A program made the translations under genes and the position numbers. Of a stretch of 64,000 bases of DNA, positions 1 to 9,119 are shown piece after piece. The notes beneath the pieces were generated by a model. It saw nothing but the letters and a program-made list of their open reading frames with translations, searched no databases and was not told the origin of the DNA. Within the stretch, counting starts at the first letter, position 1, and the number at the start of each line of letters is the position of its first letter. The stretch lies in assembly GCF_023369555.1 (NCBI RefSeq), contig NZ_JACJVC010000006.1, positions 1 to 64,000 on the forward strand, given 5' to 3'. The DNA comes from Actinomyces sp. AC-20-1. GTDB taxonomy: Bacteria; Actinomycetota; Actinomycetes; Actinomycetales; Actinomycetaceae.

Positions 1-114
1 GGCTGGGCGCTCGGCGGAGCCTGGGCCGCGCGCGTGCCGGCCGTGGCCGCCGAGCCGTGCGCTCACGCGACTCGCCCCGGGGGCGTGCACGGCGCCGCTA
101 GTATCCCGCCATGA
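1..114 (+). other. window edge; possible 3' end of an upstream gene
   Basis: Frame 1 on the plus strand is open from base 1 to a TGA at 112-114 whose ATGA overlaps the start of the next gene. That would fit the tail of an upstream gene, and the first 20 codons have G/C-rich third positions. The last 10 codons do not look coding, and the TAGTAT promoter box at 99-104 lies inside them. No family can be recognised from 37 residues, so this may simply be intergenic. Confidence 0.25.
99..104 (+). promoter_or_regulatory. -10 box TAGTAT, probable leaderless promoter
   Basis: TAGTAT sits six bases before the ATG at 111, so transcription would begin at or next to the start codon. No -35 is recognisable. 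No Shine-Dalgarno sequence precedes the ATG. Confidence 0.5.
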
Positions 115-572
115 CGAGCGAGGACACGAGGCTCGCGCAGGCGCGCCTCGCCGCCGCCGAGGCCGGCGGGCCCGCCTCGGTGCGGGTGGACGTGTGGCTG
201 TGGAGCGTGCGGCAGGTCAGGTCGCGCTCCGCGGCCACGGCGGCCTGCAAGGCGGGGCACGTGCGGGTCAACGGCGCGACCGCCAAGCCGGCCCAGCAGG
301 TCGTCGTCGGCGACGAGATCCGCTACCGGGTGGCCGGCTTCGACCGCGACCTCGTGGTGCTGCGTCTGCTGTCCAAGCGGGTCGGTGCCCCCGTCGCCCG
401 CACCGCCTACCTCGACCGCACGGTCCCACGGCCCTCCCCGCTGGACGCCCCGGCCGCGATCGTGCGCGACCGTGGTGCGGGCAGGCCCACAAAGAAGGAG
501 CGTCGGGCGCTCGACCGGCTGCGGGACACGGGGCCCGCCATCGACATCGAGAGGATCCTCGACGAGCGTTGA
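111..572 (+). CDS. S4-domain RNA-binding protein, HslR/Hsp15 family
   Basis: This 153-residue basic protein has an S4 RNA-binding fold at about residues 24-85 (VDVWLWSVRQVRSRSAA then GHVRVNG and GDEIRYR), the order of the Hsp15/HslR family. Known members bind 23S rRNA on stalled 50S subunits that still hold peptidyl-tRNA. The family is about 90-140 residues, so this one has slightly extended ends; the C-terminus (residues 100-153) is basic with RPTKKERRALDRL and probably contacts RNA. It converges on the HAD phosphatase with 15 bases between stops. The start follows a -10 box directly, so the message is probably leaderless. Family assignment is good; the precise role here is inferred. Confidence 0.85.
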   Translation: MTSEDTRLAQARLAAAEAGGPASVRVDVWLWSVRQVRSRSAATAACKAGHVRVNGATAKPAQQVVVGDEIRYRVAGFDRDLVVLRLLSKRVGAPVARTAYLDRTVPRPSPLDAPAAIVRDRGAGRPTKKERRALDRLRDTGPAIDIERILDER

Positions 573-587
573 GGGGACCGGCCGGGA

Positions 588-1457
588 TCAGCGTCCGGCC
601 GGCAGGCGGTCGAGCAGGAGGCTGACCGTGCGCACCACGCCGTCCTGCGTGTTGGCGGGCGCGACGTACTGCGCGGCCTGGAGGATCCCGGGGTGGGCGT
701 TGGCCATGGCGAAGCCCAGCCCGGCGCAGGCGTAGAGCTCGAGGTCATTGAGGTAGTCGCCGAAGACGGCCGTCTGCTCCGGGCTCACGCCCAGGTGCTC
801 CTGGACGATCCTCAGGGCACGTCCCTTGGAGCCGAGCGGGCTCATGACGTCCGTCCAGTGCAGGCCGGAGGCGACGGTCTGCAGGTCGGGCACGGCCTGG
901 CGCACCCGCGGGCCCGACTCCCGCTCCGCAACCTCGAAGTCGTAGACGGCGACCTTGAGGACGTCGTCGAGGGGCAGCGCCGCCAGGTCGGGCACGAGGG
1001 CGCGCTGCTCGTAGTAGTTCGCGACCTGGGCGGTGAAGGGCTCGTCCCCGCGCTCGGTGTAGGCCATGTGCCGGGTGGCGACGACGGCGCCGACGTCACC
1101 GCCGCGGGTGCGCAGCGCCCGCACGGCCTCGATGACGCGCACGACCTGCTCACGGCTGAGCAGGTCCGAGTGCAGCTCGACCCCGCCGACGAGTGAGAAC
1201 AGGCCGTTCTCCGGGATGACGGGGCCGTCGTCGATACCGGGGCCCAGGACCGCGCGCAGGTTGGCGAGCTGGCGGCCTGAGGCAGGGCAGAAGGCGACGC
1301 CGTGGGCGCGCATCCGGTCCATGAGGGCACTGAGCCCGGCCGGCGGACGCGAGTCCTCGTCGAGGAGCGTGCCGTCCATGTCGGTGACGACGAGCCGCAG
1401 GTCGATCTCGGCGGGCAGGTCGGTGGCGGGCGTGGGCTCGGGGCGGGTGCTCGTCAT
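588..1457 (-). CDS. HAD-superfamily phosphatase, Cof subfamily
   Basis: A 289-residue cytoplasmic phosphatase of the Cof (IIB) type. Motif I is DMDGT at residues 26-30 (nucleophile Asp26, acid/base Asp28), the cap lies in the middle, and motif IV GDYLNDLELY plus AMANAH near the C-terminus supplies the Mg-binding acidic residues. Family members dephosphorylate sugar phosphates, pyridoxal phosphate or FMN; the substrate cannot be read from sequence. The start at 1457 is chosen over the longer frame because GGAGGA lies eight bases before it and the catalytic domain begins soon after. The gene appears monocistronic, between the S4 gene and the aldo/keto reductase. Confidence 0.85.
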   Translation of the reverse strand: MTSTRPEPTPATDLPAEIDLRLVVTDMDGTLLDEDSRPPAGLSALMDRMRAHGVAFCPASGRQLANLRAVLGPGIDDGPVIPENGLFSLVGGVELHSDLLSREQVVRVIEAVRALRTRGGDVGAVVATRHMAYTERGDEPFTAQVANYYEQRALVPDLAALPLDDVLKVAVYDFEVAERESGPRVRQAVPDLQTVASGLHWTDVMSPLGSKGRALRIVQEHLGVSPEQTAVFGDYLNDLELYACAGLGFAMANAHPGILQAAQYVAPANTQDGVVRTVSLLLDRLPAGR

Positions 1458-1566
1458 GAGGCGATCCTCCCCCGTCGTCGGCCCGGACGGCACGTACCGG
1501 GGCCGCAACATGACCGATGCCACCCCCGCGGGGGCGTGCGGCCGGGCTGACCGCGCTCACCCGCCC

Positions 1567-1586
1567 GGGCGGCACCGGTGCCGCCC
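1567..1586 (-). terminator. perfect 20-base GC palindrome after the aldo/keto reductase
   Basis: Two 10-base arms (GGGCGGCACC and its complement) abut without a spacer, 28 bases past the stop of the minus-strand reductase. There is no U tract. A role as terminator is plausible but weakly supported. Confidence 0.35.
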
Positions 1587-1614
1587 CGCTGGGGAGGGAG
1601 AGGACCGGGGCCGC

Positions 1615-2445
1615 TCACATCTCCTCGTAGACAGCGGGGTCCTGTCCCTTGAGCCGTCCGTCGCTGCGCCCGAGCGCTGTGATCGCCGCGACCTCCTCGG
1701 GCGCGAGGAGGACGTCGGCCGCCGCCAGGTTCTCGGCCTGGCGCTCGGGGCTGCTCGACTTCGGGATCGGGGTGACACCGCGGGCCACGTGCCAGGCCAG
1801 GACCGCTTGGGCGGGAGTGATCCCGTGAGCCTGGGCCACGGCGAGCACCACCGGGTCCCTCAGCACCTCGCCGGAGCGCCCGATGGGGCTCCAGGCCTCG
1901 GTGAGGATGCCGCGCGAGGCGTCGTGGGCGACCTGCTCGGTGTTGGGGAAGCGGGGGTGGCACTCGACCTGGTTGACGGCGGGCAGGACGCCGGTCTCGT
2001 CCTCGAGGCGCTGGATGTGCTCGGGCAGGAAGTTGGAGACGCCGATGTGGCGCACGAGGCCCTGCTCGCGGGCCTCGATGAGGGCCCTCCACGTGTCGAC
2101 GTAGAGGTCCTGGGCGGGGTTGGGCCAGTGGATGAGGTAGAGGTCGATGGGCCCGATGGGCCGCATCCGGGCGGCGGACTCCTCGACGGCCCACAGCGCG
2201 CGGTCGCGTCCGAAGTGGCGTCCGGGGACCTTGGAGGTGACGATGAGGTCCGCGCGCGCGGCGTGGCCCTCGGTGACGGCGCGTGCCACCCCCTCGGCCA
2301 CGATGGCCTCGTTCTCGTAGGAGAAGGCGGAGTCGATGAGCCGGTAGCCGGCCGCGACGGCGGCGGTGACGGCCCGGCCGTCCCGGCGCCCGCGCAGGTT
2401 GTAGGTGCCCAGACCGATGGCGGGAAGGTGCAGGTCGTTGCTCAT
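1615..2445 (-). CDS. aldo/keto reductase
   Basis: A 276-residue NADPH-dependent oxidoreductase of the AKR5 (2,5-diketogluconate reductase-like) type, reducing aldehydes or ketones in the cytoplasm. The (beta/alpha)8 tetrad is complete: Asp38 (LIDSA), Tyr43 (FSYENE), Lys72 (TSKVP) and His106 (LIHWPNP). The signature GVSNF and the NADPH-binding IPKSSSPER are present. Length matches the family. The start at 2445 lies seven bases after a TAGCCT -10 box, so it is probably leaderless. It is divergent from the GH2 gene, which may place both in sugar metabolism. The physiological substrate is unknown. Confidence 0.9.
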   Translation of the reverse strand: MSNDLHLPAIGLGTYNLRGRRDGRAVTAAVAAGYRLIDSAFSYENEAIVAEGVARAVTEGHAARADLIVTSKVPGRHFGRDRALWAVEESAARMRPIGPIDLYLIHWPNPAQDLYVDTWRALIEAREQGLVRHIGVSNFLPEHIQRLEDETGVLPAVNQVECHPRFPNTEQVAHDASRGILTEAWSPIGRSGEVLRDPVVLAVAQAHGITPAQAVLAWHVARGVTPIPKSSSPERQAENLAAADVLLAPEEVAAITALGRSDGRLKGQDPAVYEEM

Positions 2446-2451
2446 GCGCCC

Positions 2452-2457
2452 AGGCTA
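2452..2457 (-). promoter_or_regulatory. -10 box TAGCCT of the aldo/keto reductase
   Basis: On the minus strand TAGCCT ends six bases before the ATG at 2445. The divergent plus-strand box at 2474-2479 shares this 61-base intergenic region. Confidence 0.5.
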
Positions 2458-2473
2458 CGGGGCGGTGGGCGAA

Positions 2474-2479
2474 TAGCAT
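2474..2479 (+). promoter_or_regulatory. -10 box TAGCAT of the GH2 gene
   Basis: TAGCAT lies 27 bases before the ATG at 2507, leaving a leader of about 20 bases that contains a GAGAGGAG ribosome-binding site. This gene therefore has a conventional leader, unlike most in the window. Confidence 0.45.
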
Positions 2480-2506
2480 GGGCATCCGGCACCGAGAGGA
2501 GCACCC

Positions 2507-4279
2507 ATGCACGCTCAGCACCCGGACCCGATGCGTGAGAGGGCGCAGGTCGTGCTGCTCGACGGCTGGTGGGAGCACGTCGTCCTGCCCGGCGCGGACC
2601 TCGACCGCCGGGACCTGCCCGAGGACGGGTGGGAGCCGGTGCGCGTGCCCTTCGCCATCGAGACCCGCGACTCCGGTGTGGAGCGCGCGCTGCAGCCGGA
2701 CGAGACGCTGGTGTACCGCCGTCGGCTCGAGGTCCCCGACGCGTGGGCCGGACGCCGGCTGCGTGTCGTGCTCGGCGCGGTGGACCACTCCTGCCAGGTG
2801 AGGGTCGGTGGCCGGGTCGTGGCCGAGCACGTGGGCGGCTACCTGCCGGTCGAGGCGGTGCTCGCCCCTGACGCGGTGGCGGCCGCCGGCCCGGAAGGCC
2901 TGGAGCTGACAGTGCTGGTGACGGACCCGACGGACACGGCCTCCATCCAGCGTGGCAAGCAGGTGCTCACGCCGCGCACGATCTGGTACACCGCGACCTC
3001 GGGCATCTGGGGCACGACGTGGATGGAGCCGCTGCCCGAGGTGGCCGTCACCGGCCTGCGGGTGGAGCCCCTGCCCGGCCTCGATGGCTTCCGCGTCCGG
3101 GTGGACACCGACGCCGCCGAGCCTGCGGACTGCGAGCTGAGCCTCGTCGCGCCCGACGGTGGGCAGACGGTGACGACGGTGCGCACCGGCACCTGGACCC
3201 GGCTGCCGGTCGAGCGACCCCAGCTGTGGAGCCCCGGCTCCCCCGCCCTGTACCGGGTGCGGGTGCGCGTGGGCGAGGACGAGGTGTCCAGCTGGGCGGG
3301 CCTGCGCACGGTGGGCCTCACTCCCGGGCGCGGCAGCGGCCGGCGCCGTCGGGTCCTGCTCAACGGTGAGCCGGTGCTCGTCAACGCGCCCCTGTCCCAG
3401 GGCTACTGGCCGTCGTCGGGCATGACCCCGCCTGACGAGGACGCCGTCGAGCACGACCTGCGCGTCCTCAAGGAGATGGGCTTCAACGCGGTGCGCGTGC
3501 ACATCAAGGTCGAGAGCCGCCGCTTCTACCACCTGTGCGACCGGCTGGGGCTCATGGTGGTGCAGGACATGGTCTCCGGCGGCAGGCCACCACTCGGCAT
3601 CCAGGCCTCGGGCGTCGTCCAGGCGCTGGGGTACACGGTCCCGGACGGCTCCAGGCTCTTCAGGCAGTGGACCGGGCGCGGCCGGGCCGTGGACCGGGCG
3701 CAGTTCGCGCGTGAGCTCGCGGCGATGGTGCGTCACTTGCGCTGCCACCCCTCGGTCATCATGTGGGTGCCCTTCAACGAGGGGTGGGGCCAGTTCGACA
3801 GCCGTCGTGCCGAGGCGGCCGTGCGGCGCCTGGACCCCACGCGCCTGGTGGATGCCGTCTCCGGCTGGTTCGACCAGGGGCGCGGGGACCTGCGCTCGCG
3901 CCACCGCTACGTGCTGCGGCTGCGCCGGGCGCCCCGGCACGACCACCGGCCCTTCTACCTGTCGGAGTTCGGGGGTCTCAACCTGGCCGTGCCCGGCCAC
4001 GTGTGGGACGGTGAGGGGCTGGACGTGCAGTTCGGCTACGGGTTCAGCTCCGACGCCGAGGAGCTGGCCGAGGCCATGACGAGCCTGTACCGCGACCAGC
4101 TCATCCCCCTGGCGGCCCACGGGCTGGCGGCCTGCACGTACACCCAGGTCAGCGACGTCGAGCGCGAGACGAACGGGCTCATGACCTATGACCGCGAGGT
4201 GACGAAGGTTGAGCCGTCGCTCATGGCGCGGCTCAACGGCGAGCTCGAGGAGGCCTTCCGTGGGGCGCTGCCGGCCTGA
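2507..4279 (+). CDS. glycoside hydrolase family 2 protein (beta-galactosidase/glucuronidase-like)
   Basis: A 590-residue retaining beta-glycosidase of family GH2. An N-terminal sugar-binding jelly roll (about 1-170) carries the usual VPF and YRRRLEVP features, followed by an immunoglobulin-like domain (about 170-285) and a TIM barrel. The acid/base is Glu425 in FNEGWG and the nucleophile Glu487 in SEFGGL, both in the expected place. No signal peptide is seen, so it should act in the cytoplasm on imported oligosaccharides or glucuronides. The start follows GAGAGGAG at a normal distance. At 590 residues it resembles beta-glucuronidase-sized members more than 1000-residue LacZ. The true sugar specificity is not determinable. 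Confidence 0.88.
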   Translation: MHAQHPDPMRERAQVVLLDGWWEHVVLPGADLDRRDLPEDGWEPVRVPFAIETRDSGVERALQPDETLVYRRRLEVPDAWAGRRLRVVLGAVDHSCQVRVGGRVVAEHVGGYLPVEAVLAPDAVAAAGPEGLELTVLVTDPTDTASIQRGKQVLTPRTIWYTATSGIWGTTWMEPLPEVAVTGLRVEPLPGLDGFRVRVDTDAAEPADCELSLVAPDGGQTVTTVRTGTWTRLPVERPQLWSPGSPALYRVRVRVGEDEVSSWAGLRTVGLTPGRGSGRRRRVLLNGEPVLVNAPLSQGYWPSSGMTPPDEDAVEHDLRVLKEMGFNAVRVHIKVESRRFYHLCDRLGLMVVQDMVSGGRPPLGIQASGVVQALGYTVPDGSRLFRQWTGRGRAVDRAQFARELAAMVRHLRCHPSVIMWVPFNEGWGQFDSRRAEAAVRRLDPTRLVDAVSGWFDQGRGDLRSRHRYVLRLRRAPRHDHRPFYLSEFGGLNLAVPGHVWDGEGLDVQFGYGFSSDAEELAEAMTSLYRDQLIPLAAHGLAACTYTQVSDVERETNGLMTYDREVTKVEPSLMARLNGELEEAFRGALPA

Positions 4280-4331
4280 GGCGCAGGAGGGTCCTGGCCT
4301 GCGTGAGGACGGTGGGGCGGCCGAGCGGCCC

Positions 4332-4709
4332 GTGCCGCTCCCCCGGTGGCGGCGGTGGCTGCTCACCACGGCTGTCCACCTGTCCGGTGCGGGTCTCACG
4401 CTCGTGCTGGCCGTCAACGCGCTGCGGCTGTCCTTCGCGGACCGGCTGGCGTGGTACTTCGAGCCGGCTGAGATGTGCGCCTTCACGCTCGACGTGCCCG
4501 AGCAGCTGGTCTACCCCAGTTCAGTCGGCGGCCGCACTGGCTGCAAGGTGCGTGTGGGGGTCGATGAGCGCCTGTTCGTGCCCTTCCAGCCCGAGTGGTG
4601 GCCGTGGGCGGAGGCCCTGTGCCTCGGGCTGGGGGTGCTGCTCGTGCGGCACTCCGAGGTGCGGCGAAGGCACCGGCCCCGACTGGGTGGACACGGCTGC
4701 GCGTCTTGA
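4332..4709 (+). CDS. small hypothetical membrane protein, start uncertain
   Basis: About 125 residues, not recognised. It has a basic N-terminus (LPRWRRW), one transmembrane segment (LTTAVHLSGAGLTLVLAVNAL), a predicted outside stretch with two cysteines (AEMCAFTLD and GCKVRV) and a second hydrophobic segment (ALCLGLGVLLV). This frame, rather than the overlapping ones, has protein-like composition. Several starts are possible: GTG at 4332 (used here), or further upstream as far as TTG 4209 inside the GH2 gene. An AGGAGGG at about 4284-4290 hints at a start near 4300. It lies directly after the GH2 gene and may be co-transcribed. The reading frame ends just before the inverted-repeat element at 4736. 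Confidence 0.5.
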   Translation: MPLPRWRRWLLTTAVHLSGAGLTLVLAVNALRLSFADRLAWYFEPAEMCAFTLDVPEQLVYPSSVGGRTGCKVRVGVDERLFVPFQPEWWPWAEALCLGLGVLLVRHSEVRRRHRPRLGGHGCAS

Positions 4710-4735
4710 GGACTTCGAGCCGGACGCGGTGGCCG

Positions 4736-4852
4736 ACCTGTCACTCATCCCTGGTCAGAAGCCGTCCGAGGCTCCTCGAGCATCGTGAGAACCGCATGAT
4801 TCCGCGAATGTGCTCGATCGTCAAAGTCTCTGACTAGGGATGAGTGACACGT
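4736..4852. repeat. MITE-like element: 24-base terminal inverted repeats around 69 bases
   Basis: Bases 4736-4759 and 4829-4852 are inverted repeats with 22 of 24 pairs matching; the core TGTCACTCATCCCT is exact in both arms. The 69-base interior contains its own 7-base inverted repeat (TCGAGCA at 4776-4782, TGCTCGA at 4811-4817). The interior is visibly richer in A/T than the surroundings and encodes nothing. No target-site duplication is obvious. The TG...CA ends resemble insertion-sequence termini, so this may be a non-autonomous element or an internally deleted IS. It lies between the small membrane gene and tRNA-Pro. Confidence 0.6.
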
Positions 4853-4875
4853 CCTCAGTGCCGACCGCGATAACA

Positions 4876-4910
4876 AAGCCCGGGACCGCAATGATTGCGG
4901 TCCCGGGCTT
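4876..4910 (-). terminator. terminator of tRNA-Pro
   Basis: A 35-base nearly perfect hairpin with arms AAGCCCGGGACCGCAAT and complement lies five bases past the 3' end of the tRNA-Pro gene in its direction of transcription. Flanking A/T bases give a short U-run on the minus strand. Confidence 0.8.
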
Positions 4911-4914
4911 CTCG

Positions 4915-4988
<74 letters not shown>

Positions 4989-5055
4989 TTACCTCGCAGA
5001 CACCGTCCGCTCGGAACGAGAAGAACCTTAGCCCATCGGGGCCTCATGGCCGAAA

Positions 5056-5089
5056 TCGGTGGGCGGTGACCCCCGTCACCGCCCACCGA
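5056..5089 (-). terminator. terminator of pgi
   Basis: Perfect 15-base arms (TCGGTGGGCGGTGAC) flank a four-base CCCC loop, 28 bases beyond the pgi stop codon. Confidence 0.75.
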
Positions 5090-5116
5090 CAGCGAGACCG
5101 GCGAGCCGGTGCGACC

Positions 5117-6772
5117 TCAGCGGCGCTCGGCGCGGTAGCGGCGGATGAGCTGCTGCGTCGAGGAGTCCTGGGTCTCCAGGGCCGCCTCGTCCCCCTGGAC
5201 GGCCGGGGCGATCTCAAGGGCGAGCTTCTTGCCCAGCTCCACACCCCACTGGTCGAAGGAGTCGATGCCCCACACGATGCCCTGGGTGAAGGTGATGTGC
5301 TCGTACAGGGCGATGAGCTGGCCCACCACCGAGGGGGTGAGCACCGGGGCCAGGATCGACGTCGTCGGCTTGTTCCCGGCGAAGACGCGGGCGGGGACGA
5401 TCTCCTCGGGCGTGCCCTCGGCGCGCACCTCCTCAGCGGTCTTGCCGAAGGCGAGCGCCGCCGTCTGGGCGAGGTAGTTGGACAGGAACAGCTCGTGCAC
5501 GTCCACCTGCCCGTCCTTGACCGGGTGCTGCGGGTTGGCCACGGCGATGAAGTCCGCGGGGATGAGCTGCGTGCCCTGGTGGATGAGCTGGTAGAAGGCG
5601 TGCTGGCCGTTGGTGCCGGGCTCGCCCCAGAAGACCTCGCCGGTCTCGGTGGTCACGGGCGTGCCGTCCCAGCGGACGGTCTTGCCGTTGGACTCCATGG
5701 TCAGCTGCTGCAGGTAGGCCGGGAAGCGGTGCAGGTACTGCGCGTAGGGCAGGACGGCGTGCGTGGCGGCCTTGAAGAAGTTGACGTACCAGACGTTGAG
5801 CAGCCCCATGAGCATGGGGACGTTCTCGGCTGGCGGCTTGGTGGCGAAGTGCTCGTCGACGGCGTGGAAGCCGGCGAGGAGGTCGCGGAAGCCGTCCGGG
5901 CCGATCGCGACAGCGAGGACCGTGCCGACGGCGGAGTCCACGGAGTAGCGTCCACCCACCCAGCTCCAGAAGCCGAAGGCGTTGGCCGGGTCGATGCCGA
6001 ACTCGGCGACCTTGTCCAGGGCGGTGGACACGGCGACGAAGTGCTTGGCGATGGCGCCCTCGGTGCTGATGCCCTTGGCCTCGAGCGCGCTGAGGAACCA
6101 GTCGCGGGCCATACGCGCGTTGGTCAGCGTCTCGAGCGTCGTGAAGGTCTTGGAGGCGATGATGAACAGCGTGGTCTCGGGGTCGAGGTCCTTGACCTTC
6201 TCGGCGCAGTCCGTCGGGTCGATGTTGGAGATGAAGCGGCACTCCAGGCCGTCCTGGACGTAGGGCCGCAGGGCCTCGTAGACCATGACGGGGCCGAGGT
6301 CGCTTCCGCCGATGCCGATGTTGACGACCGTCGCGATGCGCTTGCCGGTCACACCGGTCCAGTCGCCCGAGCGCACCCGCTCGGCGAAGGCGTAGACGCG
6401 CTCGAGGACGGCGTGCACGTCGGCGACGACGTCCTGGCCGTCCACGGTGAGCGTGTCGGTGGCGGGGCGGCGCAGAGCCGTGTGGAGGACGGCGCGGTCC
6501 TCGGTGACGTTGATGTGCTCGCCGGCGTACATGGCGTCGCGGCGGCCAGGGACGTCGACCTGCTCGGCCAGGGCGGCAAGCGCGTCGCGCACCTCGTCAG
6601 TCAGGAGGTTCTTCGACAGGTCGACGAAGAGGTCGCCGAGCTCGTAGGAGAAGCGCTCGGCGCGCTGCGGGTCCTGGGCGAACCAGGCGCGCAGGTCCGG
6701 CTCGAGGCCGGCGTGCAGGTCGGTGAGGGCCGCCCAGGCGGGCGTGGTGGTGGGGTCAACAGGCTTGAGCAT
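5117..6772 (-). CDS. pgi: glucose-6-phosphate isomerase
   Basis: A 551-residue cytoplasmic enzyme interconverting glucose-6-phosphate and fructose-6-phosphate at the top of glycolysis. The two SIS domains carry the PGI signatures: [34 protein letters not shown], and the active-site stretches QLTMESNGK and [14 protein letters not shown]. Length is exactly that of bacterial Pgi. The ATG at 6772 lies six bases after a TAGACT -10 box, so the message is probably leaderless. It is monocistronic, with a terminator at 5056-5089, and is not linked to the gap-pgk-tpiA cluster about 10 kb away. Confidence 0.97.
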   Translation of the reverse strand: MLKPVDPTTTPAWAALTDLHAGLEPDLRAWFAQDPQRAERFSYELGDLFVDLSKNLLTDEVRDALAALAEQVDVPGRRDAMYAGEHINVTEDRAVLHTALRRPATDTLTVDGQDVVADVHAVLERVYAFAERVRSGDWTGVTGKRIATVVNIGIGGSDLGPVMVYEALRPYVQDGLECRFISNIDPTDCAEKVKDLDPETTLFIIASKTFTTLETLTNARMARDWFLSALEAKGISTEGAIAKHFVAVSTALDKVAEFGIDPANAFGFWSWVGGRYSVDSAVGTVLAVAIGPDGFRDLLAGFHAVDEHFATKPPAENVPMLMGLLNVWYVNFFKAATHAVLPYAQYLHRFPAYLQQLTMESNGKTVRWDGTPVTTETGEVFWGEPGTNGQHAFYQLIHQGTQLIPADFIAVANPQHPVKDGQVDVHELFLSNYLAQTAALAFGKTAEEVRAEGTPEEIVPARVFAGNKPTTSILAPVLTPSVVGQLIALYEHITFTQGIVWGIDSFDQWGVELGKKLALEIAPAVQGDEAALETQDSSTQQLIRRYRAERR

Positions 6773-6778
6773 GCGGCC

Positions 6779-6784
6779 AGTCTA
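6779..6784 (-). promoter_or_regulatory. -10 box TAGACT of pgi
   Basis: On the minus strand TAGACT ends six bases before the pgi ATG, with no Shine-Dalgarno between. Confidence 0.5.
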
Positions 6785-6826
6785 GGCTCATGCCCCCGCC
6801 CTGGGTCAGACTCCCGGTCCCGCCCC

Positions 6827-9010
6827 TCACCGCCGCTCGCGCCGGTCGCGCTTCTCGCGCACGCGCACCCCGATCTGGACCGGGGAGCCGACGAAGCCGA
6901 ACTCCTCACGCAGCCTGCGCTCGATGAAGCGCCGGTAGCCGGCGTCGAGGAAGCCGGTGGTGAACAGGACGATGCGCGGCGGCGCCGTCTGCACCTGGGT
7001 GGCGAAGAGGATGCGGGGCTGCTTGCCACCGCGCAGAGGGTGCGGCGTCGCCCCCTGGATCTCGCCGAGGAAGGCGTTGAGCCGCCCGGTGGGGATCCGG
7101 GTGGTCCACCCCTCCAGCGCCGCGTCGAGCGCACGCACGAGCCGGTTCGTGTGCCAGCCGGTGCGGGCCGCGAGGTTGATGTGCGGCGCCCAGGCCACGT
7201 GCGCCAGGTCGTGCTCCGTCTCCCAGGCGAGCATCTTCCGACGCTCCTCCTCGACGAGGTCCCACTTGTTGTTGACGAGCACGAGGGCGCGCCCGGCGTC
7301 GACGACCTGCTGGATGACGCGCACGTCCTGCTCGGTGATGGGCTCGGAGGCGTCGAGGAGGACGACGGCGACCTCCGCCTTCTCGATCGCGCCCTGAGTG
7401 CGCAGCACGGCGTAGTAGTCGGCCCCGCGCGTCTGGCGCACGCGACGGCGGATGCCGGCGGTGTCGATGAACAGCCACTGGCGCCCGTCGAGCTCGATGA
7501 CCTCGTCCACCGGGTCCCGGGTGGTGCCGGCCAGCTCGTTGACGACGACGCGCTGGCTGCCGGCAATGGCGTTGAGCAGGCTCGACTTGCCGACGTTGGG
7601 GCGCCCGACGAGGGCGATGCGGTGCAGCGAGCCCTCGGCCGGGGACGGTCCGGCGACGGCGGAGACCTCCGGCAGGACCGCCATGGCGGCGTCGAGCACG
7701 TCCCCGGAGCCGCGCCCGTGAAGGGCGGAGACAGCGTAGGGCTCCCCCAGGCCGAGGTTCCACAGGGCGGCCGCGTCACCCTCCTGGGCGGGCGAGTCCA
7801 CCTTGTTGGCGGCCAGCACGACGGGCTTTCCGCTCCTGCGCAGCATGCGCACCACCTGCGCGTCGGTCTCCGTGATGCCGACGGTGGCGTCGACCACGAG
7901 GATGACGGCGTCGGACATGGCGACGGCGACCTCCGCCTGGGTGGCGACGGCGGAGTCCAGACCCTCGACGTCGAGCTCCCAGCCGCCGGTGTCCACGATG
8001 GTGAAGCGCCGCCCGGCCCACTCGGCCGGGTAGGAGACGCGGTCGCGGGTGACCCCGGGGGTGTCCTGGACGACGGCGACACGCCGGCCGAGCACACGGT
8101 TGACGAGGGTGGACTTGCCGACGTTGGGCCGGCCGATGACGGCCAGGACGGGCAGGCCGGCCTCCAGGCCCTCATCGGCCGCGGGGACCTCCTCGGCCTC
8201 GAGCAGGGCCAGGTCCTCCTCGTCGAGCTCGTAGTCCTCAAGCCCGGCACGCAGGGCGTCGGCGCGCAGCTCGTCCTCGGCGTCACGGGCCGCCGCCTCG
8301 TCCACCGCGGTCTCAATGAGGTCGATGACGTGCTCGATGGTCTCGGGCAGGTCCATGTCGCTCGTGTCCACGAGGGTGACGCCCTCGGGGGCGGTGAGGA
8401 ACTGGGAGACGGTGGCGTCGTCGCGGTCGCGTCGCAGCACCTGGTCGCGCAGGGCGGCGGCGTCCACGTCCTTGCCCGCGGCCTCGAGGTCCCCGGCCCG
8501 GCGCGCGAGGCGGGTCTCCTCACTGGCGGTGATGAGGAGGCGGGTGTCGGCGTCGGGGGCGATGACGGTGGTGATGTCGCGGCCCTCGGCGACAATGCCG
8601 GCCCCGCCGGAGAAGCTGTTCACCGGACTCGTCTTCTCCTGGTGGATGATCTCGCGCTGCAGCCGGGCGAGCTCGGCGCGCACGTCGAGGTTCGTGGCGA
8701 CCGTGGAGACGACGGCGGCCACGTGCGGCTCACGGATGGCCTCAGCGATATCGACTCCGTCGCACACGACGCCGGGCGTCTCGGGGTCCAGGCCCATGTC
8801 CAGGGGCATGGTCTCGACGGCGCGGGTGACGGCCGTGGCGTCGACGTCGTCGGCGCTCAGGTCGATGCCGGTGCGCTCGCACCACCAGGCGGCGGCGCGG
8901 TACATGGCGCCGGTGTCGAGGTAGGCCAGCCCCAGCTCGGCAGCGACGCGCCTGGCGACAGTGGACTTGCCCGATCCGCTCGGCCCGTCGATGGCGACGA
9001 CAATTCCCAT
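6827..9010 (-). CDS. der: fused cytidylate kinase / GTPase Der
   Basis: A 727-residue bifunctional protein. Residues 1-235 are CMP/dCMP kinase (P-loop GPSGSGKST at 9-17, [12 protein letters not shown]), with about 10 extra residues before AEGRD. Residues 282-727 are Der/EngA, with two GTPase domains (GRPNVGKST at 293-301 and GRPNVGKSS in the second), [18 protein letters not shown] and a C-terminal KH-like domain that guides 50S assembly. An acidic linker (about 240-282) joins them. Separate cmk and engA genes are adjacent in mycobacteria, while fusions are common in other Actinobacteria, so the join is known. The ATG at 9010 follows AGGAGG. It is last in the parA-to-tyrA gene run. Confidence 0.95.
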   Translation of the reverse strand: MGIVVAIDGPSGSGKSTVARRVAAELGLAYLDTGAMYRAAAWWCERTGIDLSADDVDATAVTRAVETMPLDMGLDPETPGVVCDGVDIAEAIREPHVAAVVSTVATNLDVRAELARLQREIIHQEKTSPVNSFSGGAGIVAEGRDITTVIAPDADTRLLITASEETRLARRAGDLEAAGKDVDAAALRDQVLRRDRDDATVSQFLTAPEGVTLVDTSDMDLPETIEHVIDLIETAVDEAAARDAEDELRADALRAGLEDYELDEEDLALLEAEEVPAADEGLEAGLPVLAVIGRPNVGKSTLVNRVLGRRVAVVQDTPGVTRDRVSYPAEWAGRRFTIVDTGGWELDVEGLDSAVATQAEVAVAMSDAVILVVDATVGITETDAQVVRMLRRSGKPVVLAANKVDSPAQEGDAAALWNLGLGEPYAVSALHGRGSGDVLDAAMAVLPEVSAVAGPSPAEGSLHRIALVGRPNVGKSSLLNAIAGSQRVVVNELAGTTRDPVDEVIELDGRQWLFIDTAGIRRRVRQTRGADYYAVLRTQGAIEKAEVAVVLLDASEPITEQDVRVIQQVVDAGRALVLVNNKWDLVEEERRKMLAWETEHDLAHVAWAPHINLAARTGWHTNRLVRALDAALEGWTTRIPTGRLNAFLGEIQGATPHPLRGGKQPRILFATQVQTAPPRIVLFTTGFLDAGYRRFIERRLREEFGFVGSPVQIGVRVREKRDRRERR

Positions 9011-9119
9011 GGCAGCCTCCTGCTTCGCGCCCCGTGCGGGGCGTGGTGACGATCTGCGCCTAAGCCTGCCACGCGCCCCGGGGCCTGGCCCTGCACGCCG
9101 CCCATGAGATCGTGCACGC

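Noticed and set aside
9028-9043. Hairpin CGCCCCG-TG-CGGGGCG before cmk-der, considered as an attenuator
   Set aside because: The stem is only 7 bp in very GC-rich DNA, with no U tract and no alternative pairing found, so chance is a sufficient explanation.
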